Source of the DNA: Roseospira marina
GTDB taxonomy: Bacteria > Pseudomonadota > Alphaproteobacteria > Rhodospirillales > Rhodospirillaceae
Assembly: GCF_014197855.1 (NCBI RefSeq)
Contig: NZ_JACIGJ010000009.1
Span: 116,989 to 180,988, forward strand
Length of the DNA stretch: 64,000 bases
Reading direction: 5' to 3'
Shown: piece after piece, positions 26,249-34,847 of the stretch
Position numbering within the stretch: the stretch's first letter is position 1
Layout of the letters: each line of letters starts with the position of its first letter
Notes under the pieces: generated by a model
Database searches by the model: none
What the model was told of the DNA's origin: nothing
The model's input: the letters and a program-made list of their open reading frames with translations, nothing else
Made by a program: the position numbers and the translations under genes

Positions 26249-28062
26249 CGGCCCCGATGATGACCGGTCCCCGCACGCTATTCGTGGTGCCCACGACGCC
26301 GGACAGTCCGGCGACGGCGGTGGCGCTGGGTCTGGTGCGGGCGTTCGAGCGCGCCGGCCACGACGTCGGCTATGTCCGGCCGGTGGACAACCCGAACACC
26401 CCGGCCGGATCGCCCGACCCGGCCTTTCGTGTCGCGCGGGTTCACTGCGGCGCGGCGATTCCCGATCCGCTGCCGGCCCGTCAGGCGGAGGGCATGATCC
26501 GCGCCGGTGCGATGGCGGCCCTTCTGGACGCCGTCGTGCAGCGGGTCGAGCAGGCCCGGCGCGGTCATGCGCTGGTGGTCGTGGAGGGGCCGGCGCCGAT
26601 GCGCGGCCATCCCCTGATCGGCGATCTCGACCGGACCCTGGGCCGCAATCTGGCCGCCGAGGTGATCCCGGTGGTGCCGGGCGACCGGGGCCGCGTCGAG
26701 GAGGTGGTCAACGCCGTCGCCGATGCGATCTACCGTTTCGGCGGGGCGGATGCGCCGCCCCCGGCGCAGGTCATCGTGACACCGGCCCCGGGCGCGGGCC
26801 GGGCGGCGGCGCTGCGCGCGGCCCTGGACGCCGCCAGCCTGGCCAGCCCCTGTCTGGTGCTGCCGTCGCTGGACGAGGACCGCAACGGCCTGCCGATCAC
26901 CGACACCCTGAACGGGCTCGGCCTGGGCACCGGCCCGTCCATCCCCGCGGAGGTACGGGCGCGCGTGGCCCGTCACATGGATCACCTCGCCGACCTGATG
27001 GCGCCGGGCCTTGTGATGCAGAACCCCACGGTGCGACGGACGGCCGGGCTGACCCCGCCCATGTTCCGCTACCGCATGGTGGAGGCGGCGCGTGACGCCG
27101 ACCGGCGCATCGTGCTGCCGGAGGGCGAGGAGCTCCGAACCCTGAAGGCGGCCGTGCTCTGCGCCGAACAGGGCATCGCCCGCTGCGTGCTGCTGGGCGA
27201 TCCGGCGACGATCCGGGCCAACGCCCGCGCGGCCGGTCTGACCGTGCCCGACACGCTCGAGATCGTCGATCCCACCGCGATCCGGGCGCGCTACGTCGCG
27301 CCGCTGGTGGCCCTTCGCAAAAGTATGACCCCGGAGCGGGCGGAACAGGCCCTCCAGGACACCGTCGTGCTCGGCACCATGATGCTGGCCGAGGACGATG
27401 TCGATGGGCTGGTGTCGGGCGCGGTCCACACCACCGCCGACACCGTCCGGCCGGCGTTGCAGCTCATCCGCACCGCACCGGGGGCCAGCCTCGTCTCCAG
27501 CGTGTTCTTCATGCTGATGCCCGATCAGGTGCTGGTGTACGGCGATTGCGCCATCAATCCAGACCCGACGGCGGAGCAGTTGGCCGAGATCGCGATCCAG
27601 TCGGCGGACAGCGCCGCCACCTTCGGCATCGAACCCCGCGTGGCCATGATCTCCTACTCCACCGGCACGTCCGGCCAGGGCGATGATGTGGACAAGGTGC
27701 GGATCGCGACGGCGTTGGTGCGTCAGCGGCGACCCGACCTGCTGGTGGATGGCCCGTTGCAGTACGACGCCGCCACCGTCGCCAGCGTCGCCCGCAGCAA
27801 GGCCCCCGACAGTCCGGTGGCCGGGCGCGCGACGGTGTTCGTGTTCCCGGACCTCAACACCGGCAACTGCACCTACAAGGCCGTGCAGCGCGCTGCCCAT
27901 GTGGTCAGCGTGGGGCCCTTGTTGCAGGGCCTGCGCAAGCCGGTGAACGACCTGTCCCGGGGCGCGCTGGTGGACGACATCGTCTACACGATCGCCCTGA
28001 CCGCCCTTCAGGCCGGTGGCCCCCGGCGGGCCGAGACTCAGGATCTGGCCGCAACCGGCTGA
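26245..28062 (+). CDS. pta: Phosphate acetyltransferase (long form)
   Basis: A 605-residue enzyme converting acetyl-CoA plus phosphate to acetyl phosphate. The C-terminal catalytic PTA domain spans about 280-595, with RIVLPEGEELRTLKAAVLC, MMLAEDDVDGLVSGAVHTTADTVRPALQLI, NPDPTAEQLAEIAIQSADSA and FPDLNTGNCTYKAVQRAA. The N-terminal third is a dethiobiotin-synthetase-like P-loop domain as in long Pta proteins, but it lacks an obvious GKT P-loop, so its regulatory role may be reduced. It is somewhat shorter than the E. coli enzyme of just over 700 residues. It overlaps ackA by four bases. Confidence 0.92.
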   Translation: MTAPMMTGPRTLFVVPTTPDSPATAVALGLVRAFERAGHDVGYVRPVDNPNTPAGSPDPAFRVARVHCGAAIPDPLPARQAEGMIRAGAMAALLDAVVQRVEQARRGHALVVVEGPAPMRGHPLIGDLDRTLGRNLAAEVIPVVPGDRGRVEEVVNAVADAIYRFGGADAPPPAQVIVTPAPGAGRAAALRAALDAASLASPCLVLPSLDEDRNGLPITDTLNGLGLGTGPSIPAEVRARVARHMDHLADLMAPGLVMQNPTVRRTAGLTPPMFRYRMVEAARDADRRIVLPEGEELRTLKAAVLCAEQGIARCVLLGDPATIRANARAAGLTVPDTLEIVDPTAIRARYVAPLVALRKSMTPERAEQALQDTVVLGTMMLAEDDVDGLVSGAVHTTADTVRPALQLIRTAPGASLVSSVFFMLMPDQVLVYGDCAINPDPTAEQLAEIAIQSADSAATFGIEPRVAMISYSTGTSGQGDDVDKVRIATALVRQRRPDLLVDGPLQYDAATVASVARSKAPDSPVAGRATVFVFPDLNTGNCTYKAVQRAAHVVSVGPLLQGLRKPVNDLSRGALVDDIVYTIALTALQAGGPRRAETQDLAATG

Positions 28063-28127
28063 GCGCCCCACTCACCCCCGGATCCCGACGTGTGGGACGG
28101 TCGGCGCTTCCCCACCCCCATACGCAA

Positions 28128-28158
28128 AAACGGCGATGAGTCCTGCTCATCGCCGTTT
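28128..28158. terminator. Bidirectional terminator between pta and the TRAP genes
   Basis: AAACGGCGATGAG (28128-28140) pairs perfectly with CTCATCGCCGTTT (28146-28158) around a five-base loop. The arms begin with A and end with T, so the hairpin can stop transcription from both pta (plus) and the convergent TRAP operon (minus). Confidence 0.85.
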
Positions 28159-28223
28159 CACGACCGTCCGTCGCCGACGTTACACTGGCCGACGCATAGA
28201 CGGACTTCAATTGCGGACCCGAC

Positions 28224-29219
28224 CTACTGGGCGGCCAGGATCTTGGTGATCATGTCGTCGCCGAACTTCGCCTTGTAGCTGTCCCAGGTGGATGCGACGG
28301 CGGCCTGGAAGGCGGCCTTGTCCACGTCGGTGTTGATTTCCATGCCGCGCTCTTTCAGATCGGCGAGGATGCTGGCTTCCTTGTCGATGCTCATCTGGCG
28401 TTGGTATGCGGTGGCCTCCTGCGCCACGTCCACGATCACCTGCTGCTGCTCCGGGGTCAGCGCATTGAATTTCTTCAGATTCATGGCGATGAAAAGCATG
28501 GAATAGGAGTGCTCGGTCATCGACAGGTAGTCCTGGACCTCGTCGTAGTGGAACGAGTGGGTGATGGGGATCGGGTGCTCCTGGGCGTCCACCACGCCGG
28601 TCTCAAGCGCGGTGTACAGCTCCGACACCGGCAGCGGTTGGGGATTGGCGCCCAGCAGCGCGAACATCTCGTTCAGCGCGGCCGAGTTGTTGGTGCGGAT
28701 GTTCAGGCCCCGCACATCCTCGGGCTCGCGGATCGGGCCGCGCGAGTTGGTGATGTTCCGGTAGCCGTTTTCCGGGAAGCCAAGGCCCTTCATGCCGAAG
28801 TCCTCGAAGTCCGCCAGGAGGGACTGCCCCACCTCGCCGTCGAGGACCTTATAGGCGTGCTCCCGGCTGGTGAAGATGTACGGCAGCAGCAGCCCGCCGA
28901 CCTGCGGCATCAGACCGTCGACGTTGTTCAGGCCGGACATGACGATATCGACAATGCCGGACCGCGTGCCGGAGATCATCTGCTGATCGTTGCCGAGCTG
29001 GCCGTGCGGGAAGATCTTCACCGTCACCTCGCCGTCCGTGCGCTTCGCCACCTCGTCGGCGAAGTGCTCGGCCAGGGCCTGCTGCAGGTCGGTGTCCGGG
29101 GCCGCATGGGCGAACTTCAGTTCGGTCGCGGCCAAGGACACACTGGCGGAGGCCAACAAGACGGCGGCGACGAGGGGAGCGGCCAGGGGGGCGGCCAGCG
29201 GGGCAAACGGGAACCTCAT
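28224..29219 (-). CDS. dctP: TRAP transporter solute-binding subunit DctP
   Basis: A 331-residue periplasmic binding protein of the DctP family. A signal peptide rich in alanine and leucine ends near residue 30 (SVSLAATELKFAHA). Conserved segments are MISGTRSGIVDIVMSG and REPEDVRGLNIRTNNSAALNEMFALLGANPQPLPVSELYTALETGVVDAQEHP, containing the arginine (LNIRTN) that binds the ligand carboxylate. It captures a sugar acid, probably gluconate or a relative, for DctQM. The start at 29219 is preferred over in-frame upstream codons because the signal peptide begins there. Confidence 0.92.
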   Translation of the reverse strand: MRFPFAPLAAPLAAPLVAAVLLASASVSLAATELKFAHAAPDTDLQQALAEHFADEVAKRTDGEVTVKIFPHGQLGNDQQMISGTRSGIVDIVMSGLNNVDGLMPQVGGLLLPYIFTSREHAYKVLDGEVGQSLLADFEDFGMKGLGFPENGYRNITNSRGPIREPEDVRGLNIRTNNSAALNEMFALLGANPQPLPVSELYTALETGVVDAQEHPIPITHSFHYDEVQDYLSMTEHSYSMLFIAMNLKKFNALTPEQQQVIVDVAQEATAYQRQMSIDKEASILADLKERGMEINTDVDKAAFQAAVASTWDSYKAKFGDDMITKILAAQ

Positions 29220-29265
29220 GACGAATCCTCCAGATGTCGGTTGACGACTTGTCGTGTGTCCCCTG

Positions 29266-30546
29266 TCAGCCCGCAATGAGCCGCATGGGGACAATGATAA
29301 GCTCAGGGAAGATGATGAACAGGATGAGAAGGAGAGAGTACACGCCGACAAAGGGCAAAATACCCACGACCGCTTTTTCGACCCGTATTTTGCCGACGCC
29401 GCAGACGACGTTCAGCACGGTGCCGACGGGCGGGGTAATCAGTCCAATGCAGGTGTTCATGATGAACATCAGCCCGAAGTACACCGGATCGATACCGGCC
29501 GTCCGGACCACCGGCATCAGCAGCGGCACCAGGATCAGCACAGTCGGGCTCAGGTCCATCACCATGCCGATCGCCAGAACGAGCAGCATGATGGCGGCCA
29601 TCAGCAGGCGCGGGCTGTCGATCAGCGGCGCCAGCACCTGCGCCAGCTCCTGCGGCAACTGGGCGACGGTGATCAGCCACGAGGCGACCATGGCGCTCCC
29701 GACCAGGAACATGATCATGCCGGTGGACTTGCTGGCGGAGATCAGAACGTGGAAGAACTTCGCCCACGTCAGTTCGTGGTAGACCAGGGTCGAGACCAGC
29801 ACCGCGTACACGGCGGCCACCACGGCGGCCTCGGTCGGGGTGAAAATGCCGAAGCGGATGCCGATGATGATGATGAAGGGCAGGCACAGGGCCCAGATGC
29901 CGTCGCGCAGGGCCGCCCGCCGCTCCTGCTTGTCGGCCTTCGGCTTGGCGTCCATGGGTTCGTTGCGAACCAGGACGCTCCAGGTGATGAGCAGCGCGGC
30001 GCCCATCATCAGACCGGGCGCGATGCCGCCCATGAACAGCTTGGTGATCGAGATGTTGCCGGCCACGCCGATCAGGATCAGCGGCACGGACGGTGGAATG
30101 ACCGGCGCGATGATGCCGCCGGCGGCCAGCAGGCCGGCCGAGCGCCCCTCGGGATAGCCGGCCCCCTTCATCATGGGGAACAGGATGGCGACCAGGGCCG
30201 CGGCGTCGGCGGCGGCGGAGCCCGACAGGCCGGCCAGCACGACGGCGGTGAACACGGCCACGTAGCCCAGGCCGCCCTTGCGGTGGCCCACGTAGGCCAT
30301 GGCGAGGCGGACGATCCGCCGCGACAGCCCGCCCGAGGCCATGACCTCGCCGGCCACCAGGAAGAACGGAATCGCAAGAAGGGCGAAGCTGTCGACGCCG
30401 TTGACCAGGGACTGCGCCAGGATATCGGCGCTGAACAGGTCCATGTGCAGCATCAGGGCGACCGAGGCCAGCAGCAGGGCGAAGGCCACCGGGATGCCGA
30501 GCAGGATGCTGACGATCAGCACGGACAGAAAGATGACGAGGGTCAT
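29266..30546 (-). CDS. dctM: TRAP transporter large permease DctM
   Basis: A 426-residue membrane protein with about 12 helices. It begins MTLVIFLSVLIVSILLGIPV and contains the TRAP-M blocks PFFLVAGEVMASGGLS, GLSGSAAADAAALVAILFP, GIIAPVIPPSVPLILIG and NTCIGLITPPVGTVLNVVCG. It carries out sodium-driven import of the DctP-bound acid. Its ATG overlaps the end of dctQ by four bases. The same frame stays open far upstream, but only this start gives the family N-terminus. Confidence 0.93.
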   Translation of the reverse strand: MTLVIFLSVLIVSILLGIPVAFALLLASVALMLHMDLFSADILAQSLVNGVDSFALLAIPFFLVAGEVMASGGLSRRIVRLAMAYVGHRKGGLGYVAVFTAVVLAGLSGSAAADAAALVAILFPMMKGAGYPEGRSAGLLAAGGIIAPVIPPSVPLILIGVAGNISITKLFMGGIAPGLMMGAALLITWSVLVRNEPMDAKPKADKQERRAALRDGIWALCLPFIIIIGIRFGIFTPTEAAVVAAVYAVLVSTLVYHELTWAKFFHVLISASKSTGMIMFLVGSAMVASWLITVAQLPQELAQVLAPLIDSPRLLMAAIMLLVLAIGMVMDLSPTVLILVPLLMPVVRTAGIDPVYFGLMFIMNTCIGLITPPVGTVLNVVCGVGKIRVEKAVVGILPFVGVYSLLLILFIIFPELIIVPMRLIAG

Positions 30547-31043
30547 GGCGCGACCTCCTCGTCCCCCGACAGCAGGGTCCAGCCCACTATCAGGACCCGA
30601 AGGACGCCGATCACGGCCATCAGGGCGCCCGCCACGGCGCCGGCCAGATACATGGCGCCCACGGGAATGCCGCTCAGCGGCGAGATGTTGCCCCAGTTGT
30701 CGATGGTCTGACGGAACGCGCCTAGGAACAGCATGCCGCTGGTCAGGATCACGACGGCCCAGACGACCATGCGCAGGAGGGCGCGCGGGACGCGCGGCAG
30801 CGTTCGTTCGATCATGCGAAGGTCGAGGTGCGCCTCGTCGCGCAGGCACACGACCGCACCCAGCATGATGATCCAGACGAACAGGAAGCGTGATGCCTCG
30901 GCGGTGGCCAGAATGCCGCTGGAGAACCCGTAGCGCAGCACGACGTTGACGAACACGATCACGATCATCACGACCATGCTGGCGGCCATCGCCACATCGA
31001 TACCGCGCCAGGCCCACCACAGGGCGGTGCGAAGGAGGCTCAT
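30543..31043 (-). CDS. dctQ: TRAP transporter small permease DctQ
   Basis: A 166-residue membrane protein with four predicted helices. The DctQ signature is ASRFLFVWIIMLGAVVCLRDEAHLDLRMIE. It bridges DctP and DctM. The start at 31043 is chosen because GGGAGG lies seven bases upstream and the length fits the family. An alternative ATG at 31115 would add 24 polar residues. It is the first gene of dctQMP, reading away from the LacI/GntR-type regulator. Confidence 0.88.
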   Translation of the reverse strand: MSLLRTALWWAWRGIDVAMAASMVVMIVIVFVNVVLRYGFSSGILATAEASRFLFVWIIMLGAVVCLRDEAHLDLRMIERTLPRVPRALLRMVVWAVVILTSGMLFLGAFRQTIDNWGNISPLSGIPVGAMYLAGAVAGALMAVIGVLRVLIVGWTLLSGDEEVAP

Positions 31044-31252
31044 GACAGGCCTCCCGTGTCTTCGGTCGGCGGCGACAGCGGTCACCGGCTCGGGGCCGGA
31101 CCTGCGCGTGCTCATGGGTCGTCCCCCCAGGGTTTGCGCGGGTCCGTCTGCGGGGCCCTGCGCGGCCATCGTTCGGGCGACGGCTGGACCGCTTGGGGCC
31201 GCCGGGCGTGACCGGGGATCCCCATTGCGGTCTCTGTCGTAACGGTCGGAAT

Positions 31253-31264
31253 GGTATCGATAAC
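31253..31264. promoter_or_regulatory. LacI/GntR-type operator 1
   Basis: GGTATCGATAAC differs by one base from the perfect palindrome GTTATCGATAAC found at 31435 and 34756. It lies about 210 bp upstream of dctQ and should take part in repression of the TRAP operon by the adjacent regulator. A central CG palindrome is usual for LacI-family sites. Confidence 0.7.
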
Positions 31265-31434
31265 ATTTGATGCTGGCAAGTCAAATATGAAGCCAACGTT
31301 ACGGGCATGCGATCTGGTCCTTTGGTGCGCCCAAATAGCGCAGTCGCTTTGTATCAAAAGACTCAGTACCCTTCGCGCCTGCAATATGAACGCATTCAAT
31401 AGGGTCTTCGCGCCCAATGTGCCCTTCACGTTGC

Positions 31435-31446
31435 GTTATCGATAAC
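31435..31446. promoter_or_regulatory. LacI/GntR-type operator 2
   Basis: The perfect 12-base palindrome GTTATCGATAAC lies 67 bp before the start of the LacI-type regulator, suggesting autoregulation. Together with operator 1, 182 bp away, it could form a repression loop. Confidence 0.8.
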
Positions 31447-31470
31447 CCTTGACCACGGTCGCGTTCAGAG

Positions 31471-31497
31471 GCACACTGGACTCCGCAAACAGTGTGC
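31471..31497 (+). other. Inverted repeat in the leader of the LacI-type regulator
   Basis: GCACACTG (31471-31478) and CAGTGTGC (31490-31497) are perfect complements separated by 11 bases, ending 16 bases before the start codon. It may be an RNA hairpin affecting translation or a further protein site. Confidence 0.45.
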
Positions 31498-31513
31498 GCC
31501 GTGAAAGGTTGTC

Positions 31514-32614
31514 ATGTCCGAGCGCCCAACCGGACCGCGTAAATCGCGGGAGGCGCGTGCGCGCAAGATGCCGACCATGGCCGATGTTGCGCGGCGGGCC
31601 GGCGTTTCGGCCATGACCGTGTCCCGGGCCCTGAAGGACAAAAGCGCCGTCACACCTGAGACCCGCGACCGGATTTTCCAGGCGGTCCAAGATCTTGGCT
31701 ACGTTCTGGATATGTCGGCCGGGGCGCTGTCCTCGAAGAAGACCGGATTCGTCTCGGTTCTGATCCCGTCCCTGAACAACTCCAACTTCTCGGACACGGT
31801 CCAGGGCATCAGCGAGATCCTCGACACCGAGGGCATGCAGGTGCTGATCGGGACCACGAACTATTCCCGCGTGCGCGAGGAGCAGGTCATTGCGACCATG
31901 CTGCAACGGCGTCCCGAGGGGATCATCGTCACCGGCGGCACCCATACGGCCCGTGCCCGCTCCATGCTGGAAACGGCGGGCATTCCGGTGATCGAAACAT
32001 GGGACCTGCCGGTCGCGCCGATCGGGCATGTGGTGGGGTTCTCCAACGCCGCCACGATCGAGGACCTGATGGCCCGCCTCATGTTCTGGGGCTATCGCCG
32101 CGTCGCCTTCATCGAGGGCGAGCCCGGCGACGACACCCGGGGCCACGACCGCCGCACCGGCTATGAGCGGGCGGTGCGGGCGCTGGGGCTGGAGCGATCG
32201 TGCGTGATCTCCGTCGGGCGGCCGCCGGTCACGGTCGAGCATGGCGCCCAGGCCGTCGTGCGTCTTATCGAGACGTGGCCGGAGGTGGAGGCCGTCATCT
32301 GTGTGTCCGATCTGTCGGCGTTGGGCGCCATCATGGAATGCCATCGGCGCGGCTGGGATGTGCCGGGGCGTCTGGCCGTCGCCGGCTTCGGCGACTTCCA
32401 GGTGGCGCGCCACTGCTGGCCGTCGATCACCACGGTGTCGGTGGGCAGCCTTGCCATCGGCCAGGAGACCGGGACCCTGATGCTGCAGGCGATTGCCGCC
32501 ATGCGCGCCGGCACGCCGCTACCGCCCCGGCGTATCACCATCCCGCACACGGTGATCGAACGCGACAGCACCGCGCGCCAGCCCCACCCGGCCGAGACCG
32601 CCCCCGCCCCGTGA
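31514..32614 (+). CDS. gntR: LacI-family regulator, GntR (gluconate repressor)-like
   Basis: A 366-residue LacI-family protein. The helix-turn-helix with hinge helix spans residues 19-75 (MADVARRAGVSAMTVSRALKD), followed by a periplasmic-binding-type effector domain resembling the gluconate repressors GntR and IdnR (GFVSVLIPSLNNSNFSDTVQGISEIL). The first 18 residues are a basic extension. It lies between the TRAP operon and gluconate/idonate enzyme genes, with its likely operators at both promoters and its own. The effector is presumably gluconate, its 6-phosphate or a related acid. Confidence 0.85.
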   Translation: MSERPTGPRKSREARARKMPTMADVARRAGVSAMTVSRALKDKSAVTPETRDRIFQAVQDLGYVLDMSAGALSSKKTGFVSVLIPSLNNSNFSDTVQGISEILDTEGMQVLIGTTNYSRVREEQVIATMLQRRPEGIIVTGGTHTARARSMLETAGIPVIETWDLPVAPIGHVVGFSNAATIEDLMARLMFWGYRRVAFIEGEPGDDTRGHDRRTGYERAVRALGLERSCVISVGRPPVTVEHGAQAVVRLIETWPEVEAVICVSDLSALGAIMECHRRGWDVPGRLAVAGFGDFQVARHCWPSITTVSVGSLAIGQETGTLMLQAIAAMRAGTPLPPRRITIPHTVIERDSTARQPHPAETAPAP

Positions 32615-32655
32615 TCCGGGGGAGGGAGCGGCCCTGAAGGGCACGGTGTGCCGCG

Positions 32656-33690
32656 TCACCCGAAGGCGAGTTGCACCTTCATGGCGGTGTGGCGGTCGCC
32701 GGCGGATTGGAACGCGGCTACCGCGTCGGCGGCGGGGAAGGTCGCGGTCAGCAACGGCGCCAGCGGCACCCGGCGGGCGCCGATCAGCTTACCGGCCCAG
32801 GCGAACTCCTCGTGGAAGCGGAACGAGCCGCACAGCTCGATTTCCTTGGCGACGATCTGGTTCTGCGGCAGCGTGACCTCACCGCCGAGGCCAAGCTGGA
32901 TCAGGCGTCCGCGCGGCCGGATGACGTCCAGCGCCGACCGCATGCCGCTTTCGGTCCCGGAGGCCTCGATGACCGCGTCGAACGTTCCCTTGTTGGCCCC
33001 ATAGGCGGCCAGCGCGTCGGCGTCGGTTGCCACGTTGATGGTGCGGTCGGCGCCCACGGCGCGGGCGCGGGCCAGGGCCTCGTCGACCACGTCGGTGGCA
33101 ACGACCTCCAACGCACCATGCAGCTTGGCGGCGGCCACGACCAGCGCCCCGATGGGGCCGGTGCCCGTGACCAGGACGCGCTTGCCGATCAGGCTGCCGG
33201 CGCGGTTGACGGCGTGCAGGGCGACGGAGAATGGTTCGGCGAACGCGGCCTCACCGGCGGTCACATCGGCGGGCAGAACCTCGCACTGCCACGCCTTCGC
33301 GACCAGCAACTCGCTGAAGGCGCCCTGGATGTGCGGCATCCGCATGGCGCTGCCGTAGTAGCGCATGTCGAGGCACTGGTTGTACTGGGCGCGGCGGCAG
33401 TATTCGCAGGTGCCGCAGGGGCGGCTCGGGTTCACCGCGACCAGATCCCCCACGGACACGCCGGTGACGTCCGCGCCGACGGCGGCGATGCGGCCGGCGA
33501 CCTCGTGGCCCAGGATCATGGGCTCGGCGATCCGGACGGTGCCGAACCCGCCGTGATTGAAGTAGTGCAGGTCGGACCCGCAGATGCCCCCCGCCTCGAT
33601 GCGGATCAGCACATCATCGGGACCGGCGGTCGGCGTCTCGCGCTCCTCGATCCGCAGGTCCTTCGGGCCGTGACACACAATGGCTTTCAT
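32656..33690 (-). CDS. idnD: L-idonate 5-dehydrogenase-like zinc alcohol dehydrogenase
   Basis: A 344-residue medium-chain dehydrogenase. The catalytic zinc site is Cys37 and His62/Glu63 (GGICGSDLHYF, LGHEVAG). A structural zinc site is formed by Cys92, Cys95, Cys98 and Cys106, and the nucleotide motif is VLVTGTGPIGALVV. The stretch DLHYFNHGGFGTVRIAEPMI is characteristic of IdnD, which oxidises L-idonate to 5-ketogluconate. The gene converges on the LacI-type regulator and is followed in its operon direction by nothing else; the 2-hydroxyacid dehydrogenase gene is immediately upstream. Confidence 0.87.
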   Translation of the reverse strand: MKAIVCHGPKDLRIEERETPTAGPDDVLIRIEAGGICGSDLHYFNHGGFGTVRIAEPMILGHEVAGRIAAVGADVTGVSVGDLVAVNPSRPCGTCEYCRRAQYNQCLDMRYYGSAMRMPHIQGAFSELLVAKAWQCEVLPADVTAGEAAFAEPFSVALHAVNRAGSLIGKRVLVTGTGPIGALVVAAAKLHGALEVVATDVVDEALARARAVGADRTINVATDADALAAYGANKGTFDAVIEASGTESGMRSALDVIRPRGRLIQLGLGGEVTLPQNQIVAKEIELCGSFRFHEEFAWAGKLIGARRVPLAPLLTATFPAADAVAAFQSAGDRHTAMKVQLAFG

Positions 33691-33716
33691 GACAGCGACT
33701 CCTGTCCGACGCGGGA

Positions 33717-34667
33717 TCAGATGACCGGGGTGAGAAGGGGCTGGCCGGCGAAGTGCGCCGCCAGATTGTCGTGGACCAGCTTACCCATGGCCTTGCGGGT
33801 CTCGACGGTGCCGCTGGCCTGATGGGGTTGCAGCAGCACCGAATCCAGGGTCAGGAACCGGGGGTCCAGGTTCGGCTCGTTCTCGAACACGTCCAGGGCG
33901 GCAAAGCCGAGGGCCTTGGTCTCCAGCGCCTCCAGCAACGCCCCCTCGTCCACCGTCGAGGCGCGGGCGATGTTGACCAGCAGGCCCGACGGGCCCAGCG
34001 CGTGCAGCACGTCGCGGCCCACGATGCCACGGGTGGCCGCGCCGCCCGTCAGCGTGACGAACAGCACGTCCGCGCGCTGGGCCAGCGCCACCGGATCCGA
34101 CACGAACGTCCAGTCGGTGGGGAGGCCGTCGCGCGGGGCCAGATCGGTGTAGGCGATGTCCATGTCGAAGGCGGCGCAGCGGCGCGCGACCTCATGGCCG
34201 ATCCGGCCCATGCCCAGGATGCCGACGGCCTTGCCGTGCACGCGGGTCTTCAGCGGCAAGAGGCCCTGCGCGGCCCAGGATCCGGAGCGGACCCAGGCCT
34301 CGCCCGGGACGATGCCGCGCGACGCGGCCAGCATCATGGCGACGCCGAAGTCGGCCACGTCCTTGGTCAGCACGTCCGGCGTGTTTGTCACCCGGATGCC
34401 CCGGGCCTTGGCGGCGGCGATGTCCACGGCATCGTAGCCCACACCGTAGACCGCGATGACCTCCAGGTTCGGCAGCGCGTCGATCAGGTCGCGCCCGGCG
34501 CCCAACTCGCCGCGCGTGGCGATGCCCCGGATCCGATCCGCGCGCTCCCGCACGAAAGCGGCCTTATCGTCCGCTTCGAAGTACCGATGCATCGTGAAGC
34601 GCGCCTCCAGCGCCTCCACGTCCCACGCGGGATAGGGACCGATCTGGAGAATGTCAGGCTTGGACAC
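33717..34667 (-). CDS. D-isomer-specific 2-hydroxyacid dehydrogenase (GhrB-like)
   Basis: A 316-residue NAD(P)-dependent reductase. The Rossmann motif is [13 protein letters not shown] (149-161), and the catalytic set is Arg235, Glu264 and His282. It resembles glyoxylate/hydroxypyruvate/2-ketogluconate reductases. In this cluster, reduction of 2-ketogluconate to gluconate or of 2,5-diketogluconate is plausible. The exact substrate cannot be read from sequence. It starts 27 bp before idnD in the same direction, and its promoter region contains operator 3, shared with the divergent idnO. Confidence 0.82.
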   Translation of the reverse strand: MSKPDILQIGPYPAWDVEALEARFTMHRYFEADDKAAFVRERADRIRGIATRGELGAGRDLIDALPNLEVIAVYGVGYDAVDIAAAKARGIRVTNTPDVLTKDVADFGVAMMLAASRGIVPGEAWVRSGSWAAQGLLPLKTRVHGKAVGILGMGRIGHEVARRCAAFDMDIAYTDLAPRDGLPTDWTFVSDPVALAQRADVLFVTLTGGAATRGIVGRDVLHALGPSGLLVNIARASTVDEGALLEALETKALGFAALDVFENEPNLDPRFLTLDSVLLQPHQASGTVETRKAMGKLVHDNLAAHFAGQPLLTPVI

Positions 34668-34755
34668 GCCGCCCTCCGAGGGTTGGGGCCACGGCCTGTG
34701 GTCGGTGGGTGTGGCCGGTGTTTGTGACTTGACTCGTTTTATGACGGAGCCCTAT

Positions 34756-34767
34756 GTTATCGATAAC
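34756..34767. promoter_or_regulatory. LacI/GntR-type operator 3
   Basis: GTTATCGATAAC, extended to TGTTATCGATAACA, lies in the 180-bp gap between the divergent 2-hydroxyacid dehydrogenase and idnO genes. Being identical to operator 2, it ties both transcription units to the regulator at 31514-32614. Confidence 0.82.
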
Positions 34768-34847
34768 ACGCCGGCATGCAAGATCTGATTTGGAGCCCGG
34801 CAGCCCAACACGCCAGTTGGGGCACACCCGTTTCAGGAGGGACGACC

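Larger units (their letters stand above)
31044..31513. other. 470-bp divergent control region between dctQ and the LacI-type regulator
   Basis: No gene is supported. The stretch holds two palindromic operators 182 bp apart (31253 and 31435), which could be bridged by a regulator tetramer, and a GCACACTG/CAGTGTGC hairpin in the regulator's leader. The part between the operators is AT-richer than the surroundings, as expected for promoters. No single -35/-10 pair is convincing. Confidence 0.6.

Noticed and set aside
34776..34847. Upstream ATG start for the idnO-like gene
   Set aside because: It has no ribosome site and adds 24 residues absent from the family. GTG at 34848 has GGAGG.
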